Shown here in pieces: positions 19,630 to 28,348 of a stretch of 64,000 bases of DNA. The notes below the pieces were generated by a model. That model was not told the origin of the DNA and did no database searches. It saw nothing but the letters and a program-made list of their open reading frames with translations. The position numbers and the translations under genes were made by a program. Each line of letters begins with the position of its first letter. The stretch's first letter is position 1. The DNA lies in NCBI RefSeq assembly GCF_023213175.1, contig NZ_CP093312.1:992001-1056000 (forward strand), read 5' to 3'. This DNA is from Sulfurovum sp. XGS-02. GTDB lineage: Bacteria > Campylobacterota > Campylobacteria > Campylobacterales > Sulfurovaceae.

Positions 19630-20601
19630 ACTTTCTTGTGTGGCTCTTTTCCCTATCTCTATCATCTCATAGGCTTTGTCAAACTCATAAGATTCACAAG
19701 CATCTCTAGGTATCTCAATCATTAGATCAGGTTGATGTTCCTTGAGGGTATTTTCAACTATAAGACTTTGTGTGGCATCTAAACTTTTATTGAGTATATA
19801 AAGTATATCTATCGGAGGCTTTTCTTTAGAGCTATCCTTACCTATGGACTCCTTGGCTTTATCTACCAGCTGTATAGTCTTTTTGTACAATGTATTTTCT
19901 GCTTTTCCTTCTTTTTCAGGTCTCTCTATGTGATAGGAGTTTTCTATATTTGCATTGAGGTTCACGGCAATCGTAAGATCTGTCTTATCCGATGATACTG
20001 AGGCTATAGGCAAGGGGTCCAATACACCTCCGTCTACAAGGATCATATCGTTTTCAATGACCGGTCTAAATACAGTAGGTATGGCAATAGAAGCTCTTAT
20101 GGCATCGATAAGCTTTCCTTTCTTGAACCATATTTTTTTACGATTTTTGATATCTGATGCTACGGCCATATAGGTGATAGGCAGCTCTTCTATTGTCAGG
20201 TCACCAATCATCTGTTCTATTTTCTGATATACGGAGTCTATATTCACTATACTTCCATGCGCAAGTGAGATATCAAGCAGTTTGAGCGTATCTATAAAAT
20301 CCAGAGAGAGTACCCACTCTTTGTATGCATCCAGTTTTCCTGCCGCATACACTCCTCCTATCAATGCGCCCATAGAGGATCCTGAAATAGATTTGATCGT
20401 ATACCCCTTCTCTTCAAGCGTTTCAATGACACCGATGTGCGCATATCCTCTGGCTCCTCCGCTGCCAAGGACCAAGGAGACAGTTTTTTTATCTTTTTGC
20501 ATATCACTATCCTTTTTTATCTGTTTACTGTCGGCAAAGAGCAGGGATGATATGAATATCCCCAGTACTATCTGTAAAAATAACCGCTTTATCATGATCA
20601 T
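19612..20601 (-). CDS. patatin-like phospholipase (RssA/YlbK type)
   Basis: 329 aa. A signal peptide or anchor (residues 1-24, LFLQIVLGIFISSLLFA) precedes the patatin domain. The oxyanion-hole motif is GSGGARGYAHIGV (about 47-59), the Ser nucleophile is in GSSMGALIGG (about 78-87) and the catalytic Asp in VDGGVLDPLP (about 192-201). It should hydrolyse lipid acyl esters on the periplasmic side. Two ATGs (20601 and 20595) share one AAGG, so the exact start is uncertain by two codons. Confidence 0.88.
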   Translation of the reverse strand: MIMIKRLFLQIVLGIFISSLLFADSKQIKKDSDMQKDKKTVSLVLGSGGARGYAHIGVIETLEEKGYTIKSISGSSMGALIGGVYAAGKLDAYKEWVLSLDFIDTLKLLDISLAHGSIVNIDSVYQKIEQMIGDLTIEELPITYMAVASDIKNRKKIWFKKGKLIDAIRASIAIPTVFRPVIENDMILVDGGVLDPLPIASVSSDKTDLTIAVNLNANIENSYHIERPEKEGKAENTLYKKTIQLVDKAKESIGKDSSKEKPPIDILYILNKSLDATQSLIVENTLKEHQPDLMIEIPRDACESYEFDKAYEMIEIGKRATQESLKTMR

Positions 20602-20633
20602 ACAGCCTTATACATGATTTTATATGCCTTATA

Positions 20634-21698
20634 TCAGGAAGGCAACAGATGTTGAAACGTCTTTTTGTAAATGTTTAAAATCGTATCCAAAAGAGCCGCT
20701 ATCACCGGACCAATGATGATGCCCAAAGGACCAAAGGAGATAATGCCTCCAAGGATCGATATGAGTATCACCAGGTCGGGCAGTTTTGCATCATTTCCAA
20801 CGATCCATGGACGCAGAATATTATCAACCATTCCAACAACCAACACGCCCCAAACCACAAGAGCGATACCCCATCCGGTACTGCCTGTAAATAGTAGATA
20901 TAGTGCTGCAGGCAACCAGATCAACGATGCACCCAATCCGGGAATAGCAGCAAGAAGAAACACAACACTCCCCCAAAATGCTGAACCTTCGATCCCGGCC
21001 ATCCATAAACTAAGGCCGACCAGTATCCCCTCGACGACTCCTACAATGATAATACCTTTCAGGGATGCCCTGGTCACCATCAATCCTCGGCTCATCACTT
21101 CACTCCTATCCTCTTCGGAAAGAGGGAGTAAAGCAGAAAGAGTACGAAGCAGTTGCGGTCCATGTATCAAAAAATGGAACATCGCATAAAACATAATGAA
21201 CAGACTAATAAAAAAACCGACTGTACCTTTCGTAGCACTGGAGAGACTTGAAACCAACCAGCTTCCCATTGCATTGGTTGCTTCAGAGGCTTTCTTGACA
21301 ATGGTCTCATGAAAAGGTTCAAGTTTCTCTTTAAAAGGCAGCCATTCGGGTATCTGTTCACCCAATGAGAGATTATTGTCCAAGACCTCTTGTACTAAGG
21401 GACGAGCCTTTTTAGTGATCTCTATGGCCTCACCGGTGACCATACCTGTGAAAGCAGCGAGAGGCAAACCGAAAGTCAACGCAGCAATGATCAGTGTAGT
21501 AACTGCCGCCAATGATGATCTTTTTTTTAAATGATAAAAGAGTTTGCGGTAAAAAGGATAAAGCAGCCCTGCAAAGATCGCAGCAAGTATCAGTGCGATC
21601 AAAAATTCATGAATCATCCCGATAAAGCCCATCAGAGCTATAAAGAGAAGCAGGAGTACAAAGCCTTGCTGAAATTTATTGGGTATCTCTTTTTTCAT
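20634..21698 (-). CDS. AI-2E-family transporter
   Basis: 354 aa polytopic inner-membrane protein with about eight hydrophobic segments: a pair at 13-48, one at 60-85, one near 150-175, and a cluster from 210 to 335. The signature C-terminal block is LLFTGSTGWGIALVVWGVLVVGMVDNILRPWIVG, with PLGIIIGPVIAAL near the end. Members export small molecules or act as Na+/H+ antiporters; the substrate is unknown here. The start overlaps the end of the antiporter gene by 23 bp and has AAGGAAA, so the two are co-translated. Confidence 0.9.
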   Translation of the reverse strand: MKKEIPNKFQQGFVLLLLFIALMGFIGMIHEFLIALILAAIFAGLLYPFYRKLFYHLKKRSSLAAVTTLIIAALTFGLPLAAFTGMVTGEAIEITKKARPLVQEVLDNNLSLGEQIPEWLPFKEKLEPFHETIVKKASEATNAMGSWLVSSLSSATKGTVGFFISLFIMFYAMFHFLIHGPQLLRTLSALLPLSEEDRSEVMSRGLMVTRASLKGIIIVGVVEGILVGLSLWMAGIEGSAFWGSVVFLLAAIPGLGASLIWLPAALYLLFTGSTGWGIALVVWGVLVVGMVDNILRPWIVGNDAKLPDLVILISILGGIISFGPLGIIIGPVIAALLDTILNIYKKTFQHLLPS

Positions 21699-23490
21699 TG
21701 TTTTCCTTACGCTTGTATATCAAACTTGTGATTTTCCATCCTTCTTTTGGCTTGAGCTCATGGTCGGTGGTAAAGAAATGTAATTTTCCATCCGTATCTA
21801 TTAAGTATAACGGAATAACCTTACTCTCATGTGCTTTTTTATAGGCCTCTATATCGAACTTCTCTGAGAGGGTCGTTGTCTTGATCTCACCGTCACCGTG
21901 TAGCAGAGATGAGAGTTTGGTAAATGTCACATCTTCGGTAAAAAGTTGACGCCCGACGATCGTAGAGTGTGATGCTTTGCTCTTCTCAAGTTTCTTACCC
22001 TCAGCATTCTGAAGATAATAGATATTTTCGACACCAAACTCAGACTTGAACCGCACAGATGCCAAAGCGTTCAGCGTAGCATGGGGGCTTATGGCCAAGA
22101 GACCCCCTATACCTGCCAGTTCCATATTACGGTCGGCATGATCGGATATGACCCGTCCGTAATAGGTATCAAAACCTTCCATTCTTGCATGGTTGACATT
22201 TTCCCAATCCGTATCTGCCAACTTTACAGTAAATCCCTGTGCCTTCAGTGACCTGGCGATTTCACGAGAGACTCTGTTGGCTCCAAGGATAAGCATTCCC
22301 TCGGGCTCAGCTTCCTGTAGGTTCAACCATTTTGCCAGTGGTCTTGCGCTCAACCCCTGTAACAAAATCGTACCAATAATTACCATGAATGTAAGTGGTA
22401 CCAGAAGTTTTGCTTCCGTATATCCAAATTCCTCCAGACGTATAGCAAAGAGTGCAGAAACCGCAGCAGCGATGATGCCTCTCGGAGCGATCCAGCTCAA
22501 GAAAATTCTGGCACGCAGTGTAAGGTCTGAAAAGAGTGTTGATACCATCACGGAGAGGGGACGCGCAACAAAGAGGATGATCCCCAGCAGCCCCAGTGCC
22601 GACCAGCCTATCTCAAGCAGAGCTGAAAGGTCCAGACGTGCAGAGAGGATGATGAACAATACAGAGATAAGTAAAAGACTCAAACTCTCTTTAAAAAAGA
22701 GTATCTCTTCTATGTCCACACTTTTAATATTTGATAATATCATACCCATGAGTGTTACTGCTAACAACCCTGACTCATGCGCTATCGCATTGGAGAGGGC
22801 AAAGATCACCAATACCAGGGTTAAAGTAAATACATGGTGTAGAAAGTGTGGGAGAAAGTATCGACGTAATAGAAATGAAAGAAGAAAAGCACCTGCCGTA
22901 CCATTGATGATACCCGTAGCAATGATGGAAGCCAGAGAAAGTGGGATCATCGCTCCGGAATGCTGCAGGGTGATCGTTTTATAGACAAGAACGATCAGTA
23001 TAGCTACGGCTACATCCAATATCACACCTTCCCAGTGGAGGAAGTTGGCAATATCAGCATGAGGGCGTACCGTTTTCAGCAGTGGCTTAATGACCGTTGG
23101 TCCGGTTACCGTCATTAATGCACCAAAAAGTATAGAGAGTTCCCAGGAGAGTCCTACCAATAAGTGTGTGGCTAGAGCAACTATGGTCCATGTGACTAAC
23201 AAACCAAGTGTCAGAAGCATGTAAAGTGGTCTGGTCAAACCTTTGATCTCATGAAAACGAAGTGTCAATCCACCTTCGAACAGGATAACAGCAACCCCCA
23301 TCGAGACAAAAGGAAAAAGAAGTTCACCCAACACTGTATCGGGATCAAACAAGCCTGCCACCGGTCCAATCACTATACCAAAGAGAAGCAGAAAAATGAT
23401 CGATGGCAGTTTAATGTACCAAGAGAGCCACTGGCTCAATATACCAAAAAAGCTGACAAGTGCCAATGTGAGGAGTATATATTCTGTCAT
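21676..23490 (-). CDS. CPA-type cation/proton antiporter with C-terminal RCK (TrkA-N) domain
   Basis: 604 aa. About 12 membrane segments over residues 1-395, with conserved blocks LLLFGIVIGPVAGLFDP, VAVILFEGGLTLRF and LLTVTGPTV-like LMTVTGPTVIKPLL (about 122-135), and LSWIAPRGIIAAAVSALFA. A cytoplasmic Rossmann RCK/TrkA-N domain follows (MLILGANRVSREIARSL, about 400-416, with LADTDWENV), then a TrkA-C-like end. It probably exchanges K+ or Na+ for H+, gated by nucleotide. The spacer to the ATG is long, so translation signals are weak. Confidence 0.9.
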   Translation of the reverse strand: MTEYILLTLALVSFFGILSQWLSWYIKLPSIIFLLLFGIVIGPVAGLFDPDTVLGELLFPFVSMGVAVILFEGGLTLRFHEIKGLTRPLYMLLTLGLLVTWTIVALATHLLVGLSWELSILFGALMTVTGPTVIKPLLKTVRPHADIANFLHWEGVILDVAVAILIVLVYKTITLQHSGAMIPLSLASIIATGIINGTAGAFLLSFLLRRYFLPHFLHHVFTLTLVLVIFALSNAIAHESGLLAVTLMGMILSNIKSVDIEEILFFKESLSLLLISVLFIILSARLDLSALLEIGWSALGLLGIILFVARPLSVMVSTLFSDLTLRARIFLSWIAPRGIIAAAVSALFAIRLEEFGYTEAKLLVPLTFMVIIGTILLQGLSARPLAKWLNLQEAEPEGMLILGANRVSREIARSLKAQGFTVKLADTDWENVNHARMEGFDTYYGRVISDHADRNMELAGIGGLLAISPHATLNALASVRFKSEFGVENIYYLQNAEGKKLEKSKASHSTIVGRQLFTEDVTFTKLSSLLHGDGEIKTTTLSEKFDIEAYKKAHESKVIPLYLIDTDGKLHFFTTDHELKPKEGWKITSLIYKRKENNEKRDTQ

Positions 23491-23796
23491 AGTTCAAATA
23501 CCGATCCCTTGAATACATGAAAACCTGAAAGAGATAGACACCCGATACCCACGGTAAAAAGTAACCATGCAGATCGTAGCGTTTTGATACCTACTTTCTT
23601 TTACTACAAGCTAATCAATTATATCATAATTTCATTTCTCCATCGAGCTGTCACACAGCAGATCATTATGTGACTTCATTGTTTCGGCACAGTAAAAATA
23701 GTGGATTTATAGACATTTTTAGTTAAAATGCTCCTAACTATTCTCACTTAACGGATGAAGTGGGTAAAACTTTATAAAGCTTTTCTATAGACATAG
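23491..23796. other. spacer between divergent antiporter and nudix genes
   Basis: No gene visible in these 306 bp. It must hold both divergent promoters; TAAAAT at about 23725-23730 is a possible -10 for the rightward operon, with T-rich sequence before it. No convincing repeat or hairpin seen. Confidence 0.35.
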
Positions 23797-23817
23797 ATGA
23801 TACAAAGGAGAGACTTC

Positions 23818-24246
23818 ATGCCTTTTACACCCAAGACACCTTACCTTACCACAGACGGCATCATCGAGTTGTATGAAGAAGAGAGATTCAAGGGTATCGT
23901 ACTTATCGAGCGTAAAAATGAGCCTAAAGGCCTGGCACTGCCTGGCGGTTTTGTGGATGTGGGTGAGCGTGTGGAAGAGGCTTTGGTAAGGGAGATGCAA
24001 GAGGAGACAAACCTGGAGGTAGAGATAAGCAGACTGCTTGGTGTCTATTCTGATCCGAAGCGTGATCCGAGGTTTCATACGGCGAGCGTTGTGTTTGTAG
24101 CACAGGCCCAGGGGCAGCCCAAAGGCGGGGATGATGCGAAAACAGCAAAAGTTTTTGCATTGGAAGAGATACCGATAGATCAACTGGTCTTTGACCATAG
24201 TGCTATCTTGAAAGAGTATCTCCGACAGCACAATACAAAGAGATAA
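23818..24246 (+). CDS. Nudix hydrolase (ADP-ribose pyrophosphatase-like)
   Basis: 142 aa from the ATG at 23818, which has AAAGGAG 7 nt upstream; the in-frame ATG at 23797 has none and lies before that site. The Nudix box [21 protein letters not shown] (about 42-62) is complete, with the catalytic REMQEE. It hydrolyses nucleoside diphosphates linked to another moiety; the substrate is not certain. First gene of an operon with the MagIII-like glycosylase and an SDR. Confidence 0.9.
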   Translation: MPFTPKTPYLTTDGIIELYEEERFKGIVLIERKNEPKGLALPGGFVDVGERVEEALVREMQEETNLEVEISRLLGVYSDPKRDPRFHTASVVFVAQAQGQPKGGDDAKTAKVFALEEIPIDQLVFDHSAILKEYLRQHNTKR

Positions 24247-24255
24247 AGGTTTCTT

Positions 24256-24933
24256 TTGCAAAGTAGTTACGATCTGCTGCGTGCCCTTAAAAATATGGGC
24301 TATCTCAAAACAGCTAGAGATCCACTCTGGTGGCCGCACAGTGGTACCTTTGAAGTCATCATCGGTGCGATCCTGACCCAGCAGACAAAATGGGAGAAAG
24401 TAGAAGCGTCTTTGGCCAATTTAAAAGAGGGTGGGTTGATCTCAATGGAGGCATTAAGTCAAGCCCATGTCGAGCAGATCGCCACACGTATCAAACCCAG
24501 TGGTTTTTACAATACCAAATCCAAGAGGCTTCAACTGCTTTGTCAAAATATTCTCAGTGACTTTCATACCTTTGAAAGGTTTCAAAATGAAGTGACCAGA
24601 GAGTGGCTGCTTGAACAAAAAGGGATTGGGATGGAGAGTGCGGATTCCATCCTTTGCTATGGATGTGGACGAGAGGTCTTTGTTGTCGACAGCTATACAG
24701 CCAGACTTCTTGATGCATGTGGCTACCATTTTGAGAGCTATATGGAGCTGCAGGAATGGATGCAAGAGGGGATCGAAGCAAACTTTGATAAAATAACCCG
24801 AATGTATAGCAGCGAAGTGACACTGCATACGCTCTACGCACGTTTTCACGGGATGATCGTGGAGTTTGCCAAAGAGCACATACGGGGTAAAGATGTCGAT
24901 ACAGTAATACTCGAAAAATATATAGAAGGATAA
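24256..24933 (+). CDS. magIII: 3-methyladenine DNA glycosylase, MagIII-type endonuclease III relative
   Basis: 225 aa. The HhH-GPD glycosylase has PLWWPHSGTFEVIIGAILTQQTKWEKV (about 22-48), the helix-hairpin-helix LEQKGIGMESADSILCY (about 118-134) and the catalytic Asp in FVVDSYTARLLDACGY (about 140-155). It lacks the four-Cys iron-sulfur loop of endonuclease III, as does H. pylori MagIII, which removes 3-methyladenine. Starts with TTG at 24256, 6 nt after AAAGG. Lies 9 bp after the Nudix gene and 4 bp before the SDR gene. Confidence 0.85.
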   Translation: MQSSYDLLRALKNMGYLKTARDPLWWPHSGTFEVIIGAILTQQTKWEKVEASLANLKEGGLISMEALSQAHVEQIATRIKPSGFYNTKSKRLQLLCQNILSDFHTFERFQNEVTREWLLEQKGIGMESADSILCYGCGREVFVVDSYTARLLDACGYHFESYMELQEWMQEGIEANFDKITRMYSSEVTLHTLYARFHGMIVEFAKEHIRGKDVDTVILEKYIEG

Positions 24934-24937
24934 CATA

Positions 24938-25756
24938 GTGGACAACATCGTCATTACAGGATGCAGTACAGGTATCGGACTTGAAACTGCAAAGTATCTC
25001 AAAGACAAATTTATTAAGGTCTATCCTACGGCAAGAGACCCGAAAGATGTAGAGATGTTAAAAGCACTGGGTTTTGAACATGCCATGCAGCTGGATGTAA
25101 GACACCCTGATGAGATAACAGCAGTGATCAACAAAGTACTCGAAATTGACGGCAAGATAGATGTCTGGTTCAACAATGCAGGCTACGGGCAGCCTGGGGC
25201 TGTAGAAGACATTACGATTCCTGTACTGCGTGAACAGTTTGAAACCAATGTGTTTGGATTGCATGAATGTACAAGACAGATCATACCCGTGATGAGAGAG
25301 CAGGGGTATGGAAAGATCATTCAGCACAGTTCTGTGCTCGGAATCATCTCTCTGTTCGGACGTGGGGCCTATAATGCAAGCAAATATGCCATAGAGGGAC
25401 TTACTGATACGCTTAGACTGGAACTTAAAGATACAGACATTTACCCTGTACTTCTTAATACCGGGCCTATAATAAGTCATTTCAGACAAACAGCCGTAGA
25501 AAAACTTGAAGCAAATGTCGATATAGAACACTCTGTGTTCAAAGAGAAGTACCTTCAGAGTCTTAAAGAGAGAACACAAAAGAAAGTACCCTTCAAAGAG
25601 GGTGCTGACTCTGTCGCAGCGGTAGTCCATAAGATCATTTTAGCCGATCGGCCAAAGCCCCGCTACTATATTACAAAAGCCACATATCTTCTAGGATATT
25701 TCAAACGGTTCCTAAGTACTACATACTTGGATAACCTCTTGATGAAGATCGAATAG
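24938..25756 (+). CDS. short-chain dehydrogenase/reductase
   Basis: 272 aa. Classical SDR: the NAD(P) motif TGCSTGIG (about 7-14), NNAGYG (about 80-85), the active Ser in HSSVLGII, and YNASKYA with catalytic Tyr and Lys (about 147-153). The longer C-terminus with a final hydrophobic/basic stretch resembles membrane-near SDRs of the retinol-dehydrogenase group. Substrate unknown. Starts with GTG, AGAAGGA a few nt before. A hairpin at 25774-25795 probably ends the transcript. Confidence 0.88.
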   Translation: MDNIVITGCSTGIGLETAKYLKDKFIKVYPTARDPKDVEMLKALGFEHAMQLDVRHPDEITAVINKVLEIDGKIDVWFNNAGYGQPGAVEDITIPVLREQFETNVFGLHECTRQIIPVMREQGYGKIIQHSSVLGIISLFGRGAYNASKYAIEGLTDTLRLELKDTDIYPVLLNTGPIISHFRQTAVEKLEANVDIEHSVFKEKYLQSLKERTQKKVPFKEGADSVAAVVHKIILADRPKPRYYITKATYLLGYFKRFLSTTYLDNLLMKIE

Positions 25757-25773
25757 TGCTAAACGGGATACCA

Positions 25774-25795
25774 AAAACTCTATTAAAAGAGTTTT
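25774..25795 (+). terminator. hairpin terminator after the SDR gene
   Basis: AAAACTC (25774-25780) pairs with GAGTTTT (25789-25795) across an 8-nt loop; the 3' arm gives the T-run. It overlaps the start of the mogA promoter. Confidence 0.55.
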
Positions 25796-25797
25796 GC

Positions 25798-25803
25798 TAT
25801 AAT
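25798..25803 (+). promoter_or_regulatory. extended -10 promoter of mogA
   Basis: TGCTATAAT with the TATAAT box at 25798-25803, 27 bp before the mogA ATG. It directly follows the T-run of the upstream terminator. Confidence 0.65.
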
Positions 25804-25830
25804 CTGCGTAATAAAACAATAGGATAGTAT

Positions 25831-26364
25831 ATGGATAAGATAAAAATAGGTGTTGTCACCACAAGCGATAGAGCTTCAAAAGGTATCTATGAAGATATCT
25901 CAGGTGTAGCTATTATGGATACAATGAAAGAGTACCTGCTCAATGAATGTGAGTATGAATACAGATGTATACCCGATGAACAGAGCCTGATAGAAACAAC
26001 ACTGATACAGCTTTCACGTGATGAAAAGTGTGACCTTATCGTTACCACCGGAGGTACTGGACCGGCACCCAGAGATGTAACCACTGAAGCGACTGAAAAT
26101 GTATGCCAGAAGCTGCTTCCGGGTTTTGGAGAACAGATGAGAGCTGTAAGCTTACAGTATGTCCCAACAGCGATACTTTCACGTCAGACAGCGGGTATCT
26201 GTAACGGGTCACTCATCATCAATCTACCAGGAAAACCAAAGTCTATTCGTGAATGTCTGGATGCTGTTTTCCCTGCTGTACCATACTGTATAGACCTTAT
26301 CGGGGGCTCCTTTATGGAAGCAAACGAGGAAGTCATAAAAATCTTCAGACCTAAAGCAAAATAG
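25831..26364 (+). CDS. mogA: molybdopterin adenylyltransferase
   Basis: 177 aa. Adenylates molybdopterin before molybdate insertion in molybdenum cofactor synthesis. Signatures are GVVTTSDRASKGIYEDISG (about 7-25), LIVTTGGTGPAPRDVTTEA (about 69-87) and IINLPGKPKSIRECLDAVFPAVPYCIDLIGG (about 130-160). Full length for MogA. AGGATAG precedes the ATG. Followed at 16 bp by a 69-aa unknown protein and then a 49-aa membrane peptide, which may be co-transcribed. Confidence 0.93.
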   Translation: MDKIKIGVVTTSDRASKGIYEDISGVAIMDTMKEYLLNECEYEYRCIPDEQSLIETTLIQLSRDEKCDLIVTTGGTGPAPRDVTTEATENVCQKLLPGFGEQMRAVSLQYVPTAILSRQTAGICNGSLIINLPGKPKSIRECLDAVFPAVPYCIDLIGGSFMEANEEVIKIFRPKAK

Positions 26365-26380
26365 GAAAATACTAAATAAT

Positions 26381-26590
26381 ATGAATGTAGAATTTATAGA
26401 AAATAAGATCAATGAGATCATCAAAGAACTTGAAAAAGAGGTCATGGATGTACTCATGGATGAAAGTCTCGATAAAAAACAGACAAATCTCCATATGAAA
26501 CCTCTAACATCCACCAAGAAGATACTCAATAATGCCTTAGAGAGTATCAAGATGGTTGATAAACTGGGGAAAGAAGAGTTAGATCAATAA
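26381..26590 (+). CDS. small acidic helical protein, unknown
   Basis: 69 aa, highly charged and predicted all-helical, without Cys, signal or membrane segment. No family recognised. Only a distant AGGA (about 14 nt) precedes the ATG. The spacer before it contains ATACTAAATAATAT, which also occurs before two other genes in the window. Confidence 0.55.
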   Translation: MNVEFIENKINEIIKELEKEVMDVLMDESLDKKQTNLHMKPLTSTKKILNNALESIKMVDKLGKEELDQ

Positions 26591-26592
26591 AC

Positions 26593-26742
26593 ATGACGAA
26601 CAGTATTATTCTCATACTTTTTGTCTTAAGTGTGTTCCTGTTTTTCTGGGGTATATTTAAAACAGTTAAAAGTCAAAAAAAGATCTTTTTGTTAGCACTT
26701 CTACCCTTTTTGTTTCTTATTGCAGGAATGTTCTTTCTTTAA
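26593..26742 (+). CDS. 49-aa membrane peptide
   Basis: ATG at 26593, stop TAA at 26740-26742. Two hydrophobic helices (about 5-22 and 31-48) are joined by a short basic loop (KTVKSQKK), a typical small two-span membrane protein. It starts 2 bp after the stop of the preceding small gene, so it is probably coupled. No family recognised. Confidence 0.55.
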   Translation: MTNSIILILFVLSVFLFFWGIFKTVKSQKKIFLLALLPFLFLIAGMFFL

Positions 26743-26748
26743 AGCTGT

Positions 26749-27438
26749 CTACTCCCTTGTGGAGGTCATACCTGCAGCCAGCCATGTCTGCATGCCTCCA
26801 CGGTACCACTTGATCTTCTCAGCGGGATACCCAATATCAAGAAGGGCTATAATCAATGCCACTGATTGACTGCACCATGGGCCATTACAAAATACTGTCA
26901 GAGTTTTTGCTTTAGTAAAATCAAATGTATCATCTTCATTGATCTTTACACCTAATCTCTGTATTTCATGCTCAAATTCGAATTCATAACTTTGACGTTC
27001 TTTGAAGTGATGAAAAGGCATATTGACTGCCCCCGGAATGGTACGATAATGATACCACTCCTCTTTACGTCCGTCTACAAGCATCATTGAGTCATTCTCT
27101 TGCATCTCTTTTATAAAGGCTAAAACTTCAAGTTCTCCATAGGTATCGATATCTTCATGTAAATGCATAGGGAGAAGTTTGCCTTTGGTACTGACATAAG
27201 TGGATTTACATGCGTCAGGTACTTTTGCATTGGCATAGTTTCCAGTCCATAACATCGTATTGCTAATAGGTACTTTTGTACACTCTTTAGGAATATCACG
27301 TTTTACAACAACCTGTTTTATCTTACCGTTCGTATCCACAGTTTTTACAGCAACCCCCTCATATTCAAAGCCATGATTTCCGGCTATAATAGAGGAAGTC
27401 AATAGCAGTGAGAGTATTGTCGTTTTATAAAACATCAT
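26749..27438 (-). CDS. secreted rhodanese-like protein, copy A
   Basis: 229 aa from the ATG at 27438 (AAAAAGGA just upstream; an adjacent ATG follows). Signal peptide about 1-20 (ILSLLLTSSIIAG). Rhodanese-like fold in residues 90-225: DGRKEEWYHYRTIPGAVNMPFHHF, the active loop VFCNGPWCSQS and LDIGYPAEKIKWYRGGMQTW. The loop has Cys where sulfurtransferases carry Arg, giving CX4C. About 60 percent similar to the gene right upstream (27518-28210), so a tandem duplication. Likely periplasmic sulfur or redox chemistry; exact role unknown. Confidence 0.85.
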   Translation of the reverse strand: MMFYKTTILSLLLTSSIIAGNHGFEYEGVAVKTVDTNGKIKQVVVKRDIPKECTKVPISNTMLWTGNYANAKVPDACKSTYVSTKGKLLPMHLHEDIDTYGELEVLAFIKEMQENDSMMLVDGRKEEWYHYRTIPGAVNMPFHHFKERQSYEFEFEHEIQRLGVKINEDDTFDFTKAKTLTVFCNGPWCSQSVALIIALLDIGYPAEKIKWYRGGMQTWLAAGMTSTRE

Positions 27439-27517
27439 GCATCCTTTTTTGCATGACCATAACATAATAAGTGTAGAAAGTGTGTGTAATGATACGTGAG
27501 AGTAGGGTGTTAGAAAA

Positions 27518-28210
27518 TCATTTTCTTGTAGCGGTCAACCCTGCTGCCAACCACTCCTGTATACCTCCGCGGTACCAGTTTATCTTCTCTGCAGGATATC
27601 CTATATCAAGTAGCGACAGGATCGCTGTTACAGACAGACTGCACCAGGGTCCATTACAAAATATGGTGATCGTTTTGGCATGTGTAAAATCCAGACTATC
27701 ATCTTCTTCATTCACAGAAACGCCTAGGTCCCTCATATGCTGTTCAAATTCAAACACATGGTTTGTTGGATCTTTAAAGTGATTAAAAGGCATATTGACC
27801 GCACCGGGGATGGTCCGGTAATGATAGAAATCTTCTTTACATACATCTATGAGCATCATAGAATCATCTGTCTGCATCTGTTTGATAAAGGCCAAAACCT
27901 CCAGTTCTCCGTAGGTATTGATCTCTGTATCCAGATACATAGGGTATATATGACCGCCAACAGTATTTACAAAAGTAGATTTACATGTTTCGGGTACCTT
28001 GGGATTGGCATAGTTTCCTGTCCACAGCATCGTATTGGTAATAGGTATGCTTTCGCACTCTTTTGGAATATCCCGTTTTACAACAGTATGGACACTATTC
28101 CCTTTTGCATCTATGGATTTTACTGTTATACCTTTATACTCCAAACCTATCTCTTCTCCCCAGAGAAGAGAGCTGATCATCAATACAAATAGACAGTATT
28201 TATAAAACAT
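27518..28210 (-). CDS. secreted rhodanese-like protein, copy B
   Basis: 230 aa. Signal peptide about 1-18 (YCLFVLMISSLLWG). Same plan as copy A: a conserved first half (KRDIPKECESIPITNTMLWTGNYANPKVPETCKST) containing two Cys, then the rhodanese part (DVCKEDFYHYRTIPGAVNMPFNHF, IFCNGPWCSLSV, YRGGIQEWLAAG). The CX4C loop is kept in both copies, which argues for function. AAAAGGA precedes the ATG. The shared N-terminal domain is not a family I recognise. Confidence 0.85.
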   Translation of the reverse strand: MFYKYCLFVLMISSLLWGEEIGLEYKGITVKSIDAKGNSVHTVVKRDIPKECESIPITNTMLWTGNYANPKVPETCKSTFVNTVGGHIYPMYLDTEINTYGELEVLAFIKQMQTDDSMMLIDVCKEDFYHYRTIPGAVNMPFNHFKDPTNHVFEFEQHMRDLGVSVNEEDDSLDFTHAKTITIFCNGPWCSLSVTAILSLLDIGYPAEKINWYRGGIQEWLAAGLTATRK

Positions 28211-28295
28211 CCTTTTCCTTTAGTCAACACTAGAGTCATAGAAATAATAGTAGTATATAGAGTATGGAAAGAGTGTGTAACGAAAGAAAATAGAT

Positions 28296-28332
28296 CCAGC
28301 ATTTTCTACCTATTGGAGATGTAAAATGCTGG
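28296..28332 (-). terminator. hairpin after the SulP gene
   Basis: CCAGCATTTT (28296-28305) pairs perfectly with AAAATGCTGG (28323-28332) over a 17-nt loop. It sits just past the stop of the minus-strand SulP gene and is followed on that strand by a T-rich tract (ATCTATTTTCTTT). Confidence 0.5.
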
Positions 28333-28348
28333 CATATAGTAAGATTAT

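Noticed and set aside
20671-21189. 172-aa + strand ORF
   Set aside because: Lies wholly antisense to the AI-2E transporter gene, with biased Pro/Thr/Ser/Arg composition and no motif.
22193-22984. 263-aa + strand ORF
   Set aside because: Antisense shadow of the cation/proton antiporter; no domain or Shine-Dalgarno.
23484-23520. GTTCAAATACC resembling a tRNA T-loop
   Set aside because: No acceptor, D or anticodon stems can be formed around it.
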